DNA from: a virus
IMG/VR virus record: IMGVR_UViG_3300042516_000769
Coordinates: 1 to 21,492 of that record
Length of the DNA: 21,492 bases
Direction: 5' to 3' (one strand)
Shown here: piece by piece, positions 1-6,219 of the stretch
How the letters are laid out: each line of letters begins with the position of its first letter
Position numbering within the stretch: position 1 is the first letter of the stretch
Made by a program: the position numbers and the translations under genes
The notes under the pieces: model-generated
Seen by the model: the letters and a program-made list of their open reading frames with translations, nothing else
Told to the model about the DNA's origin: nothing
Databases searched by the model: none

Positions 1-2
1 AC

Positions 3-1079
3 GGTGGCTTCTTCTACGGCGGCATGCAGAACTTTGTCGTCGCCAACAACACATTCGAGCAGATGAAGGCTTGCTTCCGACTGGTCGGTGCTGGTTGCGG
101 AGACATCAATTTCTCGAACAACTCGGTGTTTGCGTCTTATGACCCATTCATCAGCGCCAACGAAGATGGAGACCCGAAAAACTTTATCAACGTCAGCGGC
201 TTGAACGTCTACCAGCACTATCGCGGCCCGGTGTTCGCTGGACGTAATGCACGCAACTGGCACATCAGCAACGTGACGCTGCAAGGCGACACTGGTGCTC
301 CTCTTGGGACGCTGGGCATTGGTGACTTCTACGACTCCAGCAACGTCACCATTGACGGCTTCTCGTGCATCGATGAGTTGAACGAGGTGTTCCGGTTCAA
401 TGGTGTGCAGGCCAAGCTGTCCAATGGCTTCATCGGACCTTGCGCAGCAGCATTCAAGCCCTACGGCAACTTCACAAACACCGATCTGACCATTGACAAC
501 GTGAACGTCACAGGCGCTGTGTTCGGTGCCTTCTGGGATGAGAACTCATCTCAAGGTGGCAATATCCGTGTGGACAACTGCACCTGGAACAACGCAGAAG
601 GCAACTTCTGGCTGACGCAGGGCACACCATCCTACAACGTCACCATCACGAACAGCAGGTTCATCAACGCTGGATTCCCAAACACGGCTGCTGGTACTCG
701 AAACTTGCAGTTCAGCACTTCCGGTGATGTGTTGGTGCAGAACAGCGAGATCGGACGTACCACTGTCAACGCAATCGCCAACTTCTATGTCCTGCAAGAC
801 GGCTCTGGCGACTGCACGCTGCTGAACTGCCGACTGACCGATCTCGCAGCACCTGCCGGTGTTGGCAATGAGATTGCAACAAGCACAGCCCCTGTCAAAA
901 TCATGGGTAGTCTTGGCAATCGTTTTGCTCAGTTCTATGCAACGGCAGCGCCTATTGCTGGCACTTGGCAGGTCGGTGATCGAGTTTTCAACTCAGTGCC
1001 TGTTGTCGGCCAGCCGAAAGGCTGGCTGTGTACTGTCGCTGGAACCCCTGGCACTTGGGTGTCAGAAGGCAATCTGTAA
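3..1079 (+). CDS. Tail spike / pectate-lyase-like right-handed beta-helix protein (5' end outside window)
   Basis: The reading frame is open from the first bases of the window (GGFFYGG before the first ATG at 24), so the 351 residues from that ATG are only the C-terminal part. The protein has many short beta-strand turns with Asn and NVT/NIT motifs (SNVTIDGF, NVTITNSRF, LVQNSEIG), typical of right-handed parallel beta-helix spikes that bind or cleave surface polysaccharide. The last ~45 residues carry a GTWQVGDRVFN...PKGWLCT...GTPGTW...GNL module that I recognise from the ends of many phage tail proteins. No catalytic residues can be assigned. The role as host-recognition spike or depolymerase is inferred from the fold. 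It is first in a rightward series of tail-associated genes. Confidence 0.8.
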   Translation, partial: GGFFYGGMQNFVVANNTFEQMKACFRLVGAGCGDINFSNNSVFASYDPFISANEDGDPKNFINVSGLNVYQHYRGPVFAGRNARNWHISNVTLQGDTGAPLGTLGIGDFYDSSNVTIDGFSCIDELNEVFRFNGVQAKLSNGFIGPCAAAFKPYGNFTNTDLTIDNVNVTGAVFGAFWDENSSQGGNIRVDNCTWNNAEGNFWLTQGTPSYNVTITNSRFINAGFPNTAAGTRNLQFSTSGDVLVQNSEIGRTTVNAIANFYVLQDGSGDCTLLNCRLTDLAAPAGVGNEIATSTAPVKIMGSLGNRFAQFYATAAPIAGTWQVGDRVFNSVPVVGQPKGWLCTVAGTPGTWVSEGNL

Positions 1080-1095
1080 TCACAAGGAGAAAGTC

Positions 1096-1353
1096 ATGGC
1101 ACTCAAGAAAACCTCTCAAACCGCATTTGGCATCGAAGTCGCTGATGCATACCACCGAGTCGAAGGCCTGAAGCTGGTCGGCAAAGACCAGATCGCCTTC
1201 CAAGTTCGCTCGTACAAGGACAATTCTGGCCTGCCGCATTTCGCTGATGCGGCTGCTGGTTGCGCCTACAACCTCAACGGCGAGAACCCCATCAAGCAGG
1301 CCTACGTTTACCTGAAGACCACGCCTGAGTTTGCTGACGCACAGGACTGCTGA
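1096..1353 (+). CDS. Conserved small phage protein, 85 aa, next to tail spike
   Basis: I chose the ATG at 1096 because AAGGAGA (1084-1090) lies just upstream; a longer open frame starting at 859 runs through the spike gene in another frame. The 85-residue product has an AYHRVEGL motif, a FADAAAGCAYNLNG segment and a YVYLKTTPEFADA end. This resembles a small protein of unknown function found beside tail fibre genes in Burkholderiales phages. There is no signal peptide or membrane segment. A structural or tail-assembly role is inferred from position only. Confidence 0.75.
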   Translation: MALKKTSQTAFGIEVADAYHRVEGLKLVGKDQIAFQVRSYKDNSGLPHFADAAAGCAYNLNGENPIKQAYVYLKTTPEFADAQDC

Positions 1354-1355
1354 TC

Positions 1356-1859
1356 ATGTTGAAAACAGTCGGAAACCCATCTCTGCGCTACGGCGATCAA
1401 ACGATCATCGATGGCAACCTTGTCATCGGAACCGCTGGCAAAGGCATCGACTTCTCTGCGACTTCTGGCACCGGCACAAGTGAGTTGCTGGACGACTACG
1501 AAGAAGGCACCTGGACTACAGCCTGGCAGGGCGGTGTGAACGTCACTGGCACGCCAACTTTTTCCCAAGGTAAGTACACAAAGATCGGCCGGCAAGTCAC
1601 ATTGCAGGGCATTTGGAATGCGACCATTACCACTGGCTCGACTGAAATGTACGGTGCCTTCACAATTCCATTTGCACGGGATGCGGCTGCCGACAGAACT
1701 GTTGGAATTGCGGCTGGGTACTCAAACTGGCGTGTTGGTCTGATGTCAAGCGGCAGCCCAACGACGACTGTGTTGTATATCGTATTCCCTGCAGCGTCTG
1801 CACTTCCTGCCGGTGCTGACACTTTGAATTTCTGCGTCACATACTTCACAACGACTTGA
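1356..1859 (+). CDS. Tail-fibre-like protein with LLDDYEEGTWT motif, 167 aa
   Basis: It starts two bases after the previous stop. Residues ~30-55 read GIDFSAT..GTGTSELLDDYEEGTWT, a segment often seen near the ends of phage tail fibre and minor structural proteins, where a beta-rich domain follows (here GKYTKIGRQVTLQGIW and later strands). The protein is Thr/Gly-rich with little charge, as expected for a trimeric fibre tip or secreted adhesin. A separate short gene with this module beside the spike suggests an accessory tail protein; its receptor is unknown. Confidence 0.7.
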   Translation: MLKTVGNPSLRYGDQTIIDGNLVIGTAGKGIDFSATSGTGTSELLDDYEEGTWTTAWQGGVNVTGTPTFSQGKYTKIGRQVTLQGIWNATITTGSTEMYGAFTIPFARDAAADRTVGIAAGYSNWRVGLMSSGSPTTTVLYIVFPAASALPAGADTLNFCVTYFTTT

Positions 1860-1867
1860 GGACAATC

Positions 1868-2104
1868 ATGGCAACAAGAAAATACTTTGATGATGTGAAG
1901 GTGGTGGACGGTGTCGTTTTTGTCCGAGAAGTGACAGAAGAACTCGACGGAGAAAATGTTGTCTCTCGTGATTTCTCTCGTAGAGGAATTGCACCCGGCG
2001 AAGATGTGTCTGATCTACCTGCAGAGCTGCAAGAGGTCTGCAACAACGCCTGGACAGAAGAAGTCGTCCAGAATTTCAAATCTCAAATCCTGAAAGGCAG
2101 GTAA
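1868..2104 (+). CDS. Hypothetical small phage protein, 78 aa
   Basis: The ATG at 1868 has GAGGA at 1858-1862 and is preferred over the in-frame TTG at 1856. The product is acidic (EVTEELDGENV, GEDVSDLPAELQEVC) and ends KSQILKGR. I recognise no domain. It lies between tail-associated genes in the same direction, spaced by eight bases upstream and two downstream, so it probably shares their transcript. Its function is unknown. Confidence 0.65.
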   Translation: MATRKYFDDVKVVDGVVFVREVTEELDGENVVSRDFSRRGIAPGEDVSDLPAELQEVCNNAWTEEVVQNFKSQILKGR

Positions 2105-2106
2105 TC

Positions 2107-2460
2107 ATGGCAACCAACAGTCAAATCGCATTCAACCCGCAAGGCGAGACCGTAGTCATTGCGGCTGCTGTCGCACCTCCGCTTGGCGTGCAAGTCCCGG
2201 TCTATCAGAAGTTCTCGGACCATGTGGCTGGCCAGATGCGCATCGTGAACGCCAGTGCCAACACAGTCCACCTCGGCTACGGTCCGACCGCTGCCGAGGC
2301 ACAGGCCAACGCTGTGGCGGCCACTGCAGGCAACCCTGCACCCAGCATCCCGCTGGTGGCTGGCGCTGTTGAAATCCTTCGCTTTTCTGCCGGCCTGTAC
2401 TTCAGTGGCGCAGCCGGTGGTGCCTCGACGGTCTACATGACCCCTGGCGAAGGTCTTTGA
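2107..2460 (+). CDS. Hypothetical structural-type phage protein, 117 aa
   Basis: The ATG at 2107 follows an AAAGGCAGG ribosome site. The 117-residue product is rich in Ala, Val and Gly with predicted beta strands (ETVVIAAAVAPPLGVQVPVYQ, MRIVNASANTVHLGYG, AVEILRF, GASTVYMTPGEGL). It looks like a small beta-sandwich of the kind found among minor virion or head-decoration proteins, but I cannot name a family. Its stop codon overlaps the ATG of the following lysis gene by one base, linking the tail block to the lysis block. Confidence 0.65.
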   Translation: MATNSQIAFNPQGETVVIAAAVAPPLGVQVPVYQKFSDHVAGQMRIVNASANTVHLGYGPTAAEAQANAVAATAGNPAPSIPLVAGAVEILRFSAGLYFSGAAGGASTVYMTPGEGL

Positions 2461-2693
2461 TGGAGTCGGACACGATGCTGCAGGAACAACAAGAAGGCAT
2501 TGACCTGGTCAAGTACGGCGTGCTCTGGCAGAAGGTCCAGGAGATGGACAAGAAGGTCGACAAGCTGGAGCGCAACATTGAGGAGCTGCTGGCCCTGGCC
2601 AACAAGGGCAAGGGCGGCCTGTGGTTCGGCATGAGCATCGTGTCCGGCATCTCAGTCATCGTTGGCTACATCATCAGCCTCTGGAAGCACTGA
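2460..2693 (+). CDS. XhlA/holin-accessory-like membrane protein, 77 aa
   Basis: The ATG at 2460 shares its A with the preceding TGA; the in-frame TTG at 2457 is a less likely start. Residues ~10-48 form a charged coiled coil (QKVQEMDKKVDKLERNIEELL), followed by a Gly/Lys turn and one membrane segment at 54-75 (WFGMSIVSGISVIVGYIISLW) with a short basic tail. Coiled coil plus one C-terminal TM is the layout of XhlA-like proteins, which work with a holin. The neighbouring endolysin and 3TM holin support a lysis role. Calling it holin, antiholin or accessory factor is inference. Confidence 0.65.
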   Translation: MESDTMLQEQQEGIDLVKYGVLWQKVQEMDKKVDKLERNIEELLALANKGKGGLWFGMSIVSGISVIVGYIISLWKH

Positions 2694-3076
2694 TGGCCTA
2701 CAAGCTCGGTCCTCGTTCTGTCGCCAGGCTCAAGGGCGTGCATGAAGACCTGGTGAAGGTGGTCGAGCGCGCCATCGAGATCACCACGGTGGACTTCACG
2801 GTGTTGGAGGGTCTGCGCGATCCACTGCGCCAGAAGAAGTTGGTCGAGGCTGGAGCCAGCCAGACGCTGAACTCTCGCCACATCACCGGCCACGCAGTCG
2901 ATCTTGGCGCATGGATCGAGGACGAGGTGCGCTGGGACTGGCCCCTGTATCACAAGATCGCAGCGGCCATGAAGGAGGCAGCCAAGGAGCTGGACGTGGC
3001 CATCGTCTGGGGCGGTGACTGGCGCACATTTAAGGACGGCCCCCACTTCGAGCTGGACCGGAGGAAATACCCATGA
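2693..3076 (+). CDS. Endolysin, M15-family (VanY/L-Ala-D-Glu type) peptidase, 127 aa
   Basis: The start is the ATG at 2693, overlapping the previous stop by one base. The protein is a single M15 peptidase domain. The first zinc motif SRHITGHAVD supplies H63 and D70, and the second motif PHFEL supplies H118; the WGGDW segment at 106-110 is typical of phage M15 endolysins. Family members cut peptide bonds in peptidoglycan stem peptides. There is no signal sequence, so release into the periplasm should depend on the holin. Its size is normal for this family and all expected metal ligands are present. Confidence 0.92.
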   Translation: MAYKLGPRSVARLKGVHEDLVKVVERAIEITTVDFTVLEGLRDPLRQKKLVEAGASQTLNSRHITGHAVDLGAWIEDEVRWDWPLYHKIAAAMKEAAKELDVAIVWGGDWRTFKDGPHFELDRRKYP

Positions 3077-3462
3077 TTCAAGCCCTGATTCCTGCCCTGG
3101 CACCGATTGTCGGCAAGGTGGTGGCCAACCTATTCCCAGACCCTACAGAGCGCGCCAAGGCCGAGGCTGAGGCCTTGCGGCAGCTCCTGGAGCACCAGGG
3201 CGAGATTGAGCAGGCGGCGGCCAAGATCATCCAGACCGAGGCGGCCAGCACGCACTGGCTGGCGGCCAACTGGCGGCCACTGACCATGATCACGTTCACG
3301 GCGCTGATCGTGGCCAGATGGATGGGCTGGGTTGCTCCGAACCTCAGCGAGGCCGAATACCTCAAGCTGTGGTCCATCATTGAGTTCGGCCTGGGCGGCT
3401 ATGTGGTCGGCCGCAGCGTCGAGAAGATCGCACCAAGCATTGCCAGCGCCATGAAGCGCTGA
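3073..3462 (+). CDS. 3TM holin (GTA-holin-like), 129 aa
   Basis: ATGA overlap with the endolysin. The N-terminus (IQALIPALAPIVGKVVANLF) is a hydrophobic or amphipathic helix. A charged Glu/Ala/Lys helical hairpin follows (residues ~25-60), then two membrane segments at ~62-85 (after WLAANWRPLTM) and ~98-117 (SIIEFGLGGYVVG). The WRP motif before a TM and the GGYVVGRS end fit the family of 3TM holins of gene transfer agents and phages. It would form inner-membrane lesions that let the endolysin out. The gene ends directly against the convergent leftward operon. Confidence 0.85.
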   Translation: MIQALIPALAPIVGKVVANLFPDPTERAKAEAEALRQLLEHQGEIEQAAAKIIQTEAASTHWLAANWRPLTMITFTALIVARWMGWVAPNLSEAEYLKLWSIIEFGLGGYVVGRSVEKIAPSIASAMKR

Positions 3463-3633
3463 TCAGGACGGCTGGCGCTCGCCAGTCTCAAAGGCCTCAC
3501 GGCCGTCCATGCTGTTGTGGACCCAGACATCGTGCTCTTCATCAGGCACAGGCCGACACCAGCATTCTGGTGACGGCTCGTGCTCGCGCAGATCGTTGAT
3601 CGGCACGATGTGATACCTGGCCGGAAGATTCAC
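3463..3633 (-). CDS. Small conserved phage protein, 56 aa, GTG start
   Basis: This short gene reads leftward from a GTG at 3633-3631 that overlaps the TGA of the upstream gene by three bases (GTGA). The product contains RYHIVPINDLREHEP, ECWCRPVPDEE and DVWVHNSMDGRE, a pattern I recognise from uncharacterised phage proteins. CxC and the Trp/His content could suit metal binding, but this is not shown. It is the last gene of the leftward operon, and its TGA abuts the TGA of the convergent holin gene. Function unknown. Confidence 0.75.
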   Translation of the reverse strand: MNLPARYHIVPINDLREHEPSPECWCRPVPDEEHDVWVHNSMDGREAFETGERQPS

Positions 3634-3821
3634 CGGCACATGCCTTCACCGTTGAAGGCAGGCCAGCCGGCCTGGCCTTTGGTCTGCTTCCACAGCTTGA
3701 CCATCTCGCAGTATTCGGCCTGCTGGCGCTCGGCCTCCTCGAAGTCGGACTGGCCGACGATCCCCATTGCGATCACCAGGCCGATCAGGCCCAGGATGAC
3801 GTGGTAGCGTTTGAGTTGCAT
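3630..3821 (-). CDS. Small membrane-anchored phage protein, 63 aa
   Basis: Residues ~8-23 (VILGLIGLVIAMGIVG) form one N-terminal membrane segment after a short basic MQLKRYH head, giving N-in topology. The remainder is a charged helix (DFEEAERQQAEYCEMVKLWKQ) followed by GWPAFNGEGMCR. The CEMVKLW...GWP pattern is shared with uncharacterised membrane-anchored phage proteins. An inner-membrane spanin-like or superinfection role is conceivable because it lies near the lysis cassette, but it is transcribed from the opposite strand with early genes. Function unknown. Confidence 0.7.
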   Translation of the reverse strand: MQLKRYHVILGLIGLVIAMGIVGQSDFEEAERQQAEYCEMVKLWKQTKGQAGWPAFNGEGMCR

Positions 3822-3832
3822 GGTGGTCTCCT

Positions 3833-4036
3833 TCAGTCGGTCACGAGGCAGCCATTCTCAATGCGCATAAAGCGCATCAGGTCCAGCTCCTGCGCCACCT
3901 CAATGATGGCCTGCTGGGCGCGCTTGGTCAAAGCGCAGCGCTGGCATGTGGCCAAGATGCGCGCGGCCGTCTCGTGGTGGCCGAGGCTGTGGAAGTCGCG
4001 CGCCTTCTCGATCTCGCGCTTTTGGGTCTTGTTCAT
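3833..4036 (-). CDS. Hypothetical phage protein, 67 aa
   Basis: The ATG at 4036 has a strong AAGGAGA site five bases upstream, so longer in-frame extensions are rejected. The product is mostly helical (MNKTQKREIEKARDF, TKRAQQAIIEVAQELDLMRF) with a central CQRC pair. No family is recognised. It is separated from the upstream gene by a perfect hairpin at 4061-4078. Confidence 0.7.
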   Translation of the reverse strand: MNKTQKREIEKARDFHSLGHHETAARILATCQRCALTKRAQQAIIEVAQELDLMRFMRIENGCLVTD

Positions 4037-4060
4037 GGTGTTCTCCTTGGTGGTTGTTAG

Positions 4061-4078
4061 AGCGCCCCGGAGGGCGCT
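4061..4078. repeat. Perfect 7-bp inverted repeat (intergenic hairpin)
   Basis: AGCGCCC, a four-base loop CGGA, then GGGCGCT lie in the 49-base gap between two leftward genes. There is no T-tract on either side, so it is not a classical intrinsic terminator. It could be an mRNA processing or stability hairpin separating the last three genes from the rest of the operon. Confidence 0.5.
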
Positions 4079-4085
4079 GGGTTGG

Positions 4086-4364
4086 TCAGGCGTGCAGCTT
4101 GGCAATGCGCTCGCGTGCGGTGGCATAAGCCCAGGTGTTGGCAGCCTTTAGGCTGTCGAAGCAGCGCGAGCGCTGCTGCACACCAAACTCGACCCACTCA
4201 CCATTGCCAAGATACCGAGCGTTTTGGACCCAAGCGTAGAAGTTGACTCCGTTGTCGCGCAGGCCGACGACATAGCCAATGTGGCGGCCTTTGGAGTCGC
4301 GCTTGTTGGCATGCACAAAGGTCTCGAAAGTGGGACCGAGTTCGAGGGTGGTGGTTGCATTCAC
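4086..4364 (-). CDS. Hypothetical phage protein, 92 aa, GTG start
   Basis: A GTG at 4364 with AAGGAG six bases upstream is the best start; the in-frame extension to 4460 has no ribosome site. The product has beta-strand-rich segments (HIGYVVGLRD, VNFYAWVQNARY, EWVEFGV) followed by a helical end (SLKAANTWAYATARERIAKL). I recognise the style from small phage proteins of unknown function but no named domain. The ~80-base gap upstream may hold its own promoter. Confidence 0.65.
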   Translation of the reverse strand: MNATTTLELGPTFETFVHANKRDSKGRHIGYVVGLRDNGVNFYAWVQNARYLGNGEWVEFGVQQRSRCFDSLKAANTWAYATARERIAKLHA

Positions 4365-4443
4365 GGTCAGCTCCTTGCTGGTTGGTTGCGATGGCCACAT
4401 CTTACCACGATTTCCCACGATGCACGCAAGTAGGTGAAAACCC

Positions 4444-4938
4444 CTAGACCACCTCAACATCGTGCGGCTGCTTGCGGCCGTCCAGGATGGCGTGGATGCG
4501 CTTCTCGGTCAGGCGATGGCACCTGATCATGGTGCGTGCAGGCAGCATGTCCAGCAGCTCCCCGTAGTTGGCCAGGACGGTGCGCACGGCCTGGATGCCA
4601 GGACCGTCCAGCCTGATGGGCTTGCCTTCGCGCTTGTGGCGCTGGCCAGCCAATGCCAGGCCGCGGATGGCGTCCATCAGCAGGCCGCTGGCGTCCTCGC
4701 AGACCTGCATCTCGACCACCAAGGTCTCCAGCATGTTGACGGCATCGCTGACGACTCGCCAGTCCTCCTTGCCAGGCTCCGCGGCCGTCTCCAAGGCGTG
4801 CAGCCCCTGGTACATGCGCGTGAGCTGATAGGTGCGCTGATCCTGCGGCAGCGGCTCGCTGGCGCTGGCCATCAGCTCGTCCCAGTGGGTATAGGTCACC
4901 GGCCGGCCAGCCGGCTTGCGCTTGCCTGACTTCTTCAT
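4444..4938 (-). CDS. Conserved hypothetical phage protein, 164 aa
   Basis: The ATG at 4938 overlaps the upstream TGA (ATGA), indicating translational coupling. The N-terminus is basic (KKSGKRKPAGRPVTYTHWDEL), the rest largely helical, with RVVSDAVNMLETLVVE and IRCHRLTEKRIHAIL segments. The basic head and helical body could bind nucleic acid, but no known motif is visible. It closes a run of tightly overlapping leftward genes. Function unknown. Confidence 0.75.
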   Translation of the reverse strand: MKKSGKRKPAGRPVTYTHWDELMASASEPLPQDQRTYQLTRMYQGLHALETAAEPGKEDWRVVSDAVNMLETLVVEMQVCEDASGLLMDAIRGLALAGQRHKREGKPIRLDGPGIQAVRTVLANYGELLDMLPARTMIRCHRLTEKRIHAILDGRKQPHDVEVV

Positions 4939-5108
4939 GGCGCGACCATATCCACCAGGCTGAAGGTGTGCTCCTCACGGTCGAAGAACACGGCGATGTC
5001 CGGAGGCCGCGGCCCACCGATGACCTGGCACGCGGCCAGGCTGATCGGTGCAGGCCGCAGCAGTGCCACCAGGATGTGGCGCTTGTCGTTCGGGCTGTCG
5101 GCAGCCAT
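4935..5108 (-). CDS. Small hypothetical phage protein, 57 aa
   Basis: The frame opens at the ATG at 5108, whose A is also the last base of the upstream TGA, and closes with a TGA overlapping the next ATG. The product (MAADSPNDKRHILVALLRP...GGPRPPDIAVFFDREEH...) has no recognised domain. Exact start/stop overlaps on both sides support it as a real coupled gene although it is very short. Confidence 0.6.
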   Translation of the reverse strand: MAADSPNDKRHILVALLRPAPISLAACQVIGGPRPPDIAVFFDREEHTFSLVDMVAP

Positions 5109-5239
5109 CAGTACGACCTCCAGACCTCAATCTCGACGATCCACAGGTACAGGTGGAACTCGCCACGGTCGAACCCGATGGCGAAATACGGCCAGCGGCG
5201 AGGGAACCACTGCACAGCAAGTCGAGGACGCAGCTTCAT
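5108..5239 (-). CDS. Very small Trp/aromatic-rich phage protein, 43 aa
   Basis: The ATG at 5239 overlaps the stop of the RHH gene upstream (ATGA), and the TGA overlaps the next ATG. The 43 residues are basic at the start (MKLRPRLAVQWFPRRW) and rich in aromatic residues (FDRGEFHLYLWIVEIEVW). No signal peptide or known fold. Support comes only from the exact gene-to-gene overlaps in an operon where every neighbour shows the same packing. Confidence 0.55.
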   Translation of the reverse strand: MKLRPRLAVQWFPRRWPYFAIGFDRGEFHLYLWIVEIEVWRSY

Positions 5240-5427
5240 GCGGCAGCCTCCTCCTGGCTCTTGGCCAGCCCCTGCTTGATGTAGTGCAGCACCTGGGCGG
5301 CCAGCGTCCTGGTGTCAGCGTCAGCCTGGCGGCGCAGCGCCAGCTCGACCTCTGGCGGCACGCGGATCGTCAGGTATCGGTCCTTGACGGCCGAGGCCGA
5401 CGACTTGGGAGTGGTCGGCGCTTTCAT
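5236..5427 (-). CDS. Arc/CopG-type ribbon-helix-helix DNA-binding protein, 63 aa
   Basis: Residues ~18-53 fit a ribbon-helix-helix fold: a strand with alternating residues (YLTIRVPPEVE), helix A (LALRRQADADTR) and helix B (TLAAQVLHYIKQGL). Such dimers insert a beta ribbon into the major groove and act as repressors, like P22 Arc. The N-terminal ~15 residues are a Ser/Pro/Lys tail. It starts on the last base of the upstream stop. It may regulate this operon or late genes; its target is unknown. No toxin partner with a recognised fold lies next to it. Confidence 0.8.
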   Translation of the reverse strand: MKAPTTPKSSASAVKDRYLTIRVPPEVELALRRQADADTRTLAAQVLHYIKQGLAKSQEEAAA

Positions 5428-5669
5428 CAGTCGGTCATCCCTGGGTTGGTCAGAGATGCCTCCTCGAACATATCGGCGGTGGCTTGGCCGGTGGCCAGCT
5501 CGACAGGCACGCCATGCGTCAGCAGGCTGACCAGGTCATCCTGGCCGGCCACCTCGATGTCGAATCGGGTCTGGGCAGCGTGCCTGATGGCCTGCGCCTG
5601 GTTGGCAGCGCGGATCAGGCGGTGCTTGTTGGTCTCCGTGTCGGTGACCAGGTAGATGCGAGTGCTCAT
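5427..5669 (-). CDS. Hypothetical phage protein, 80 aa
   Basis: The ATG at 5669 has AAGGAA upstream and overlaps the TGA of the VRR-NUC gene (ATGA). The N-terminal half (TRIYLVTDTETNKHRLIRAANQAQAIRHA) looks like a small alpha/beta domain with strand, turn and helix; the C-terminal part is acidic. I do not recognise a family. It is sandwiched between a nuclease and an RHH regulator in the early operon. Confidence 0.65.
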   Translation of the reverse strand: MSTRIYLVTDTETNKHRLIRAANQAQAIRHAAQTRFDIEVAGQDDLVSLLTHGVPVELATGQATADMFEEASLTNPGMTD

Positions 5670-6025
5670 TGGGTTCCTTGGTTGGTGGTGAAAAAGGCGC
5701 TGATCTGCTGCTTGGCATGATCCGCACCTTTTCCCACTATAACCCAATATCCCACACCTTCCAAGTATTCGATCCAGTCCTTCTGCTCTGCGCTGAGGCT
5801 GCCACCCTTGGCGCGCTTCATCTCGACCCACAGACGCCAGGCCGGCACAAACAGGTCAGGCACGCCAGAGGACACGCCTTCGGCCTTCAGGCGGCCAGCG
5901 GTGGCCTTGCTGCGCGCGCCACCATTGGGGATGGCATGGATGCGCACGCTTGGCCAAGTCTGCCGAAACCAGCGCACCACCTCTCGCTGCTCCTCGTGCT
6001 CGGTGGGTATGCGGTCGGCGGTCAA
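5666..6025 (-). CDS. VRR-NUC-type nuclease, 119 aa
   Basis: The protein has the PD-(D/E)XK core of VRR-NUC domains: acidic N-terminal helix (EHEEQREVVRWF), IPNGG (32-36), SGVPDLFV with D57, then VEMK with E68 and K70, and a downstream Q81. Related phage proteins are structure-specific nucleases, probably for Holliday junctions or flaps. I chose the TTG at 6025 because it overlaps the upstream stop (TTGA), has GGGAG eight bases ahead, and matches the usual length; an in-frame extension would run into the Cys-rich gene. The start is less certain than the function. Confidence 0.85.
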   Translation of the reverse strand: MTADRIPTEHEEQREVVRWFRQTWPSVRIHAIPNGGARSKATAGRLKAEGVSSGVPDLFVPAWRLWVEMKRAKGGSLSAEQKDWIEYLEGVGYWVIVGKGADHAKQQISAFFTTNQGTQ

Positions 6026-6219
6026 AACGGAATCTCCCGTTCCCACTTTTCGCAGGCGTCCACAGTGGCGGCAAAGTCCTCCGGTGGTGTCATGAAGAAC
6101 TCGACGCACAGGCCGTCGACACCGTAGTGCTCACAGGTGTGGCAGCACTTGGGTGGCCCGGCCTGGACCCACTCACGCCACTGGATCAGGAACTCTGGCT
6201 CTGGTGGTCTGGTGGTCAT
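6022..6219 (-). CDS. Small four-Cys (probable zinc-binding) phage protein, 65 aa
   Basis: The protein carries C26-x2-C29, C38 and C56 in the pattern CHTCEHY...GLCVEF...ACEKWE, a plausible zinc knuckle, and ends EIPF. The same spacing (C-x-T-C-x-H, then C about 10 residues on, then C about 16 later) appears in the C-terminal part of the RecB/Cas4-like nuclease encoded at 9012-10037. The start overlaps the upstream stop (ATGA). Function unknown; a nucleic-acid- or protein-binding module is an inference. Confidence 0.75.
   Translation of the reverse strand: MTTRPPEPEFLIQWREWVQAGPPKCCHTCEHYGVDGLCVEFFMTPPEDFAATVDACEKWEREIPF

Noticed and set aside
3472-3485. CTGGCG-CT-CGCCAG hairpin near the convergent gene ends, as a bidirectional terminator
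   Set aside because: The loop is only two bases, no T-tract follows on either strand, and it lies within the coding end of the 56-aa gene.
5236-5669. RHH protein and the 80-aa upstream protein as a toxin-antitoxin pair
   Set aside because: The 80-aa protein shows no ParE, RelE, PIN or other toxin motif, and the gene packing is the same as everywhere else in the operon.
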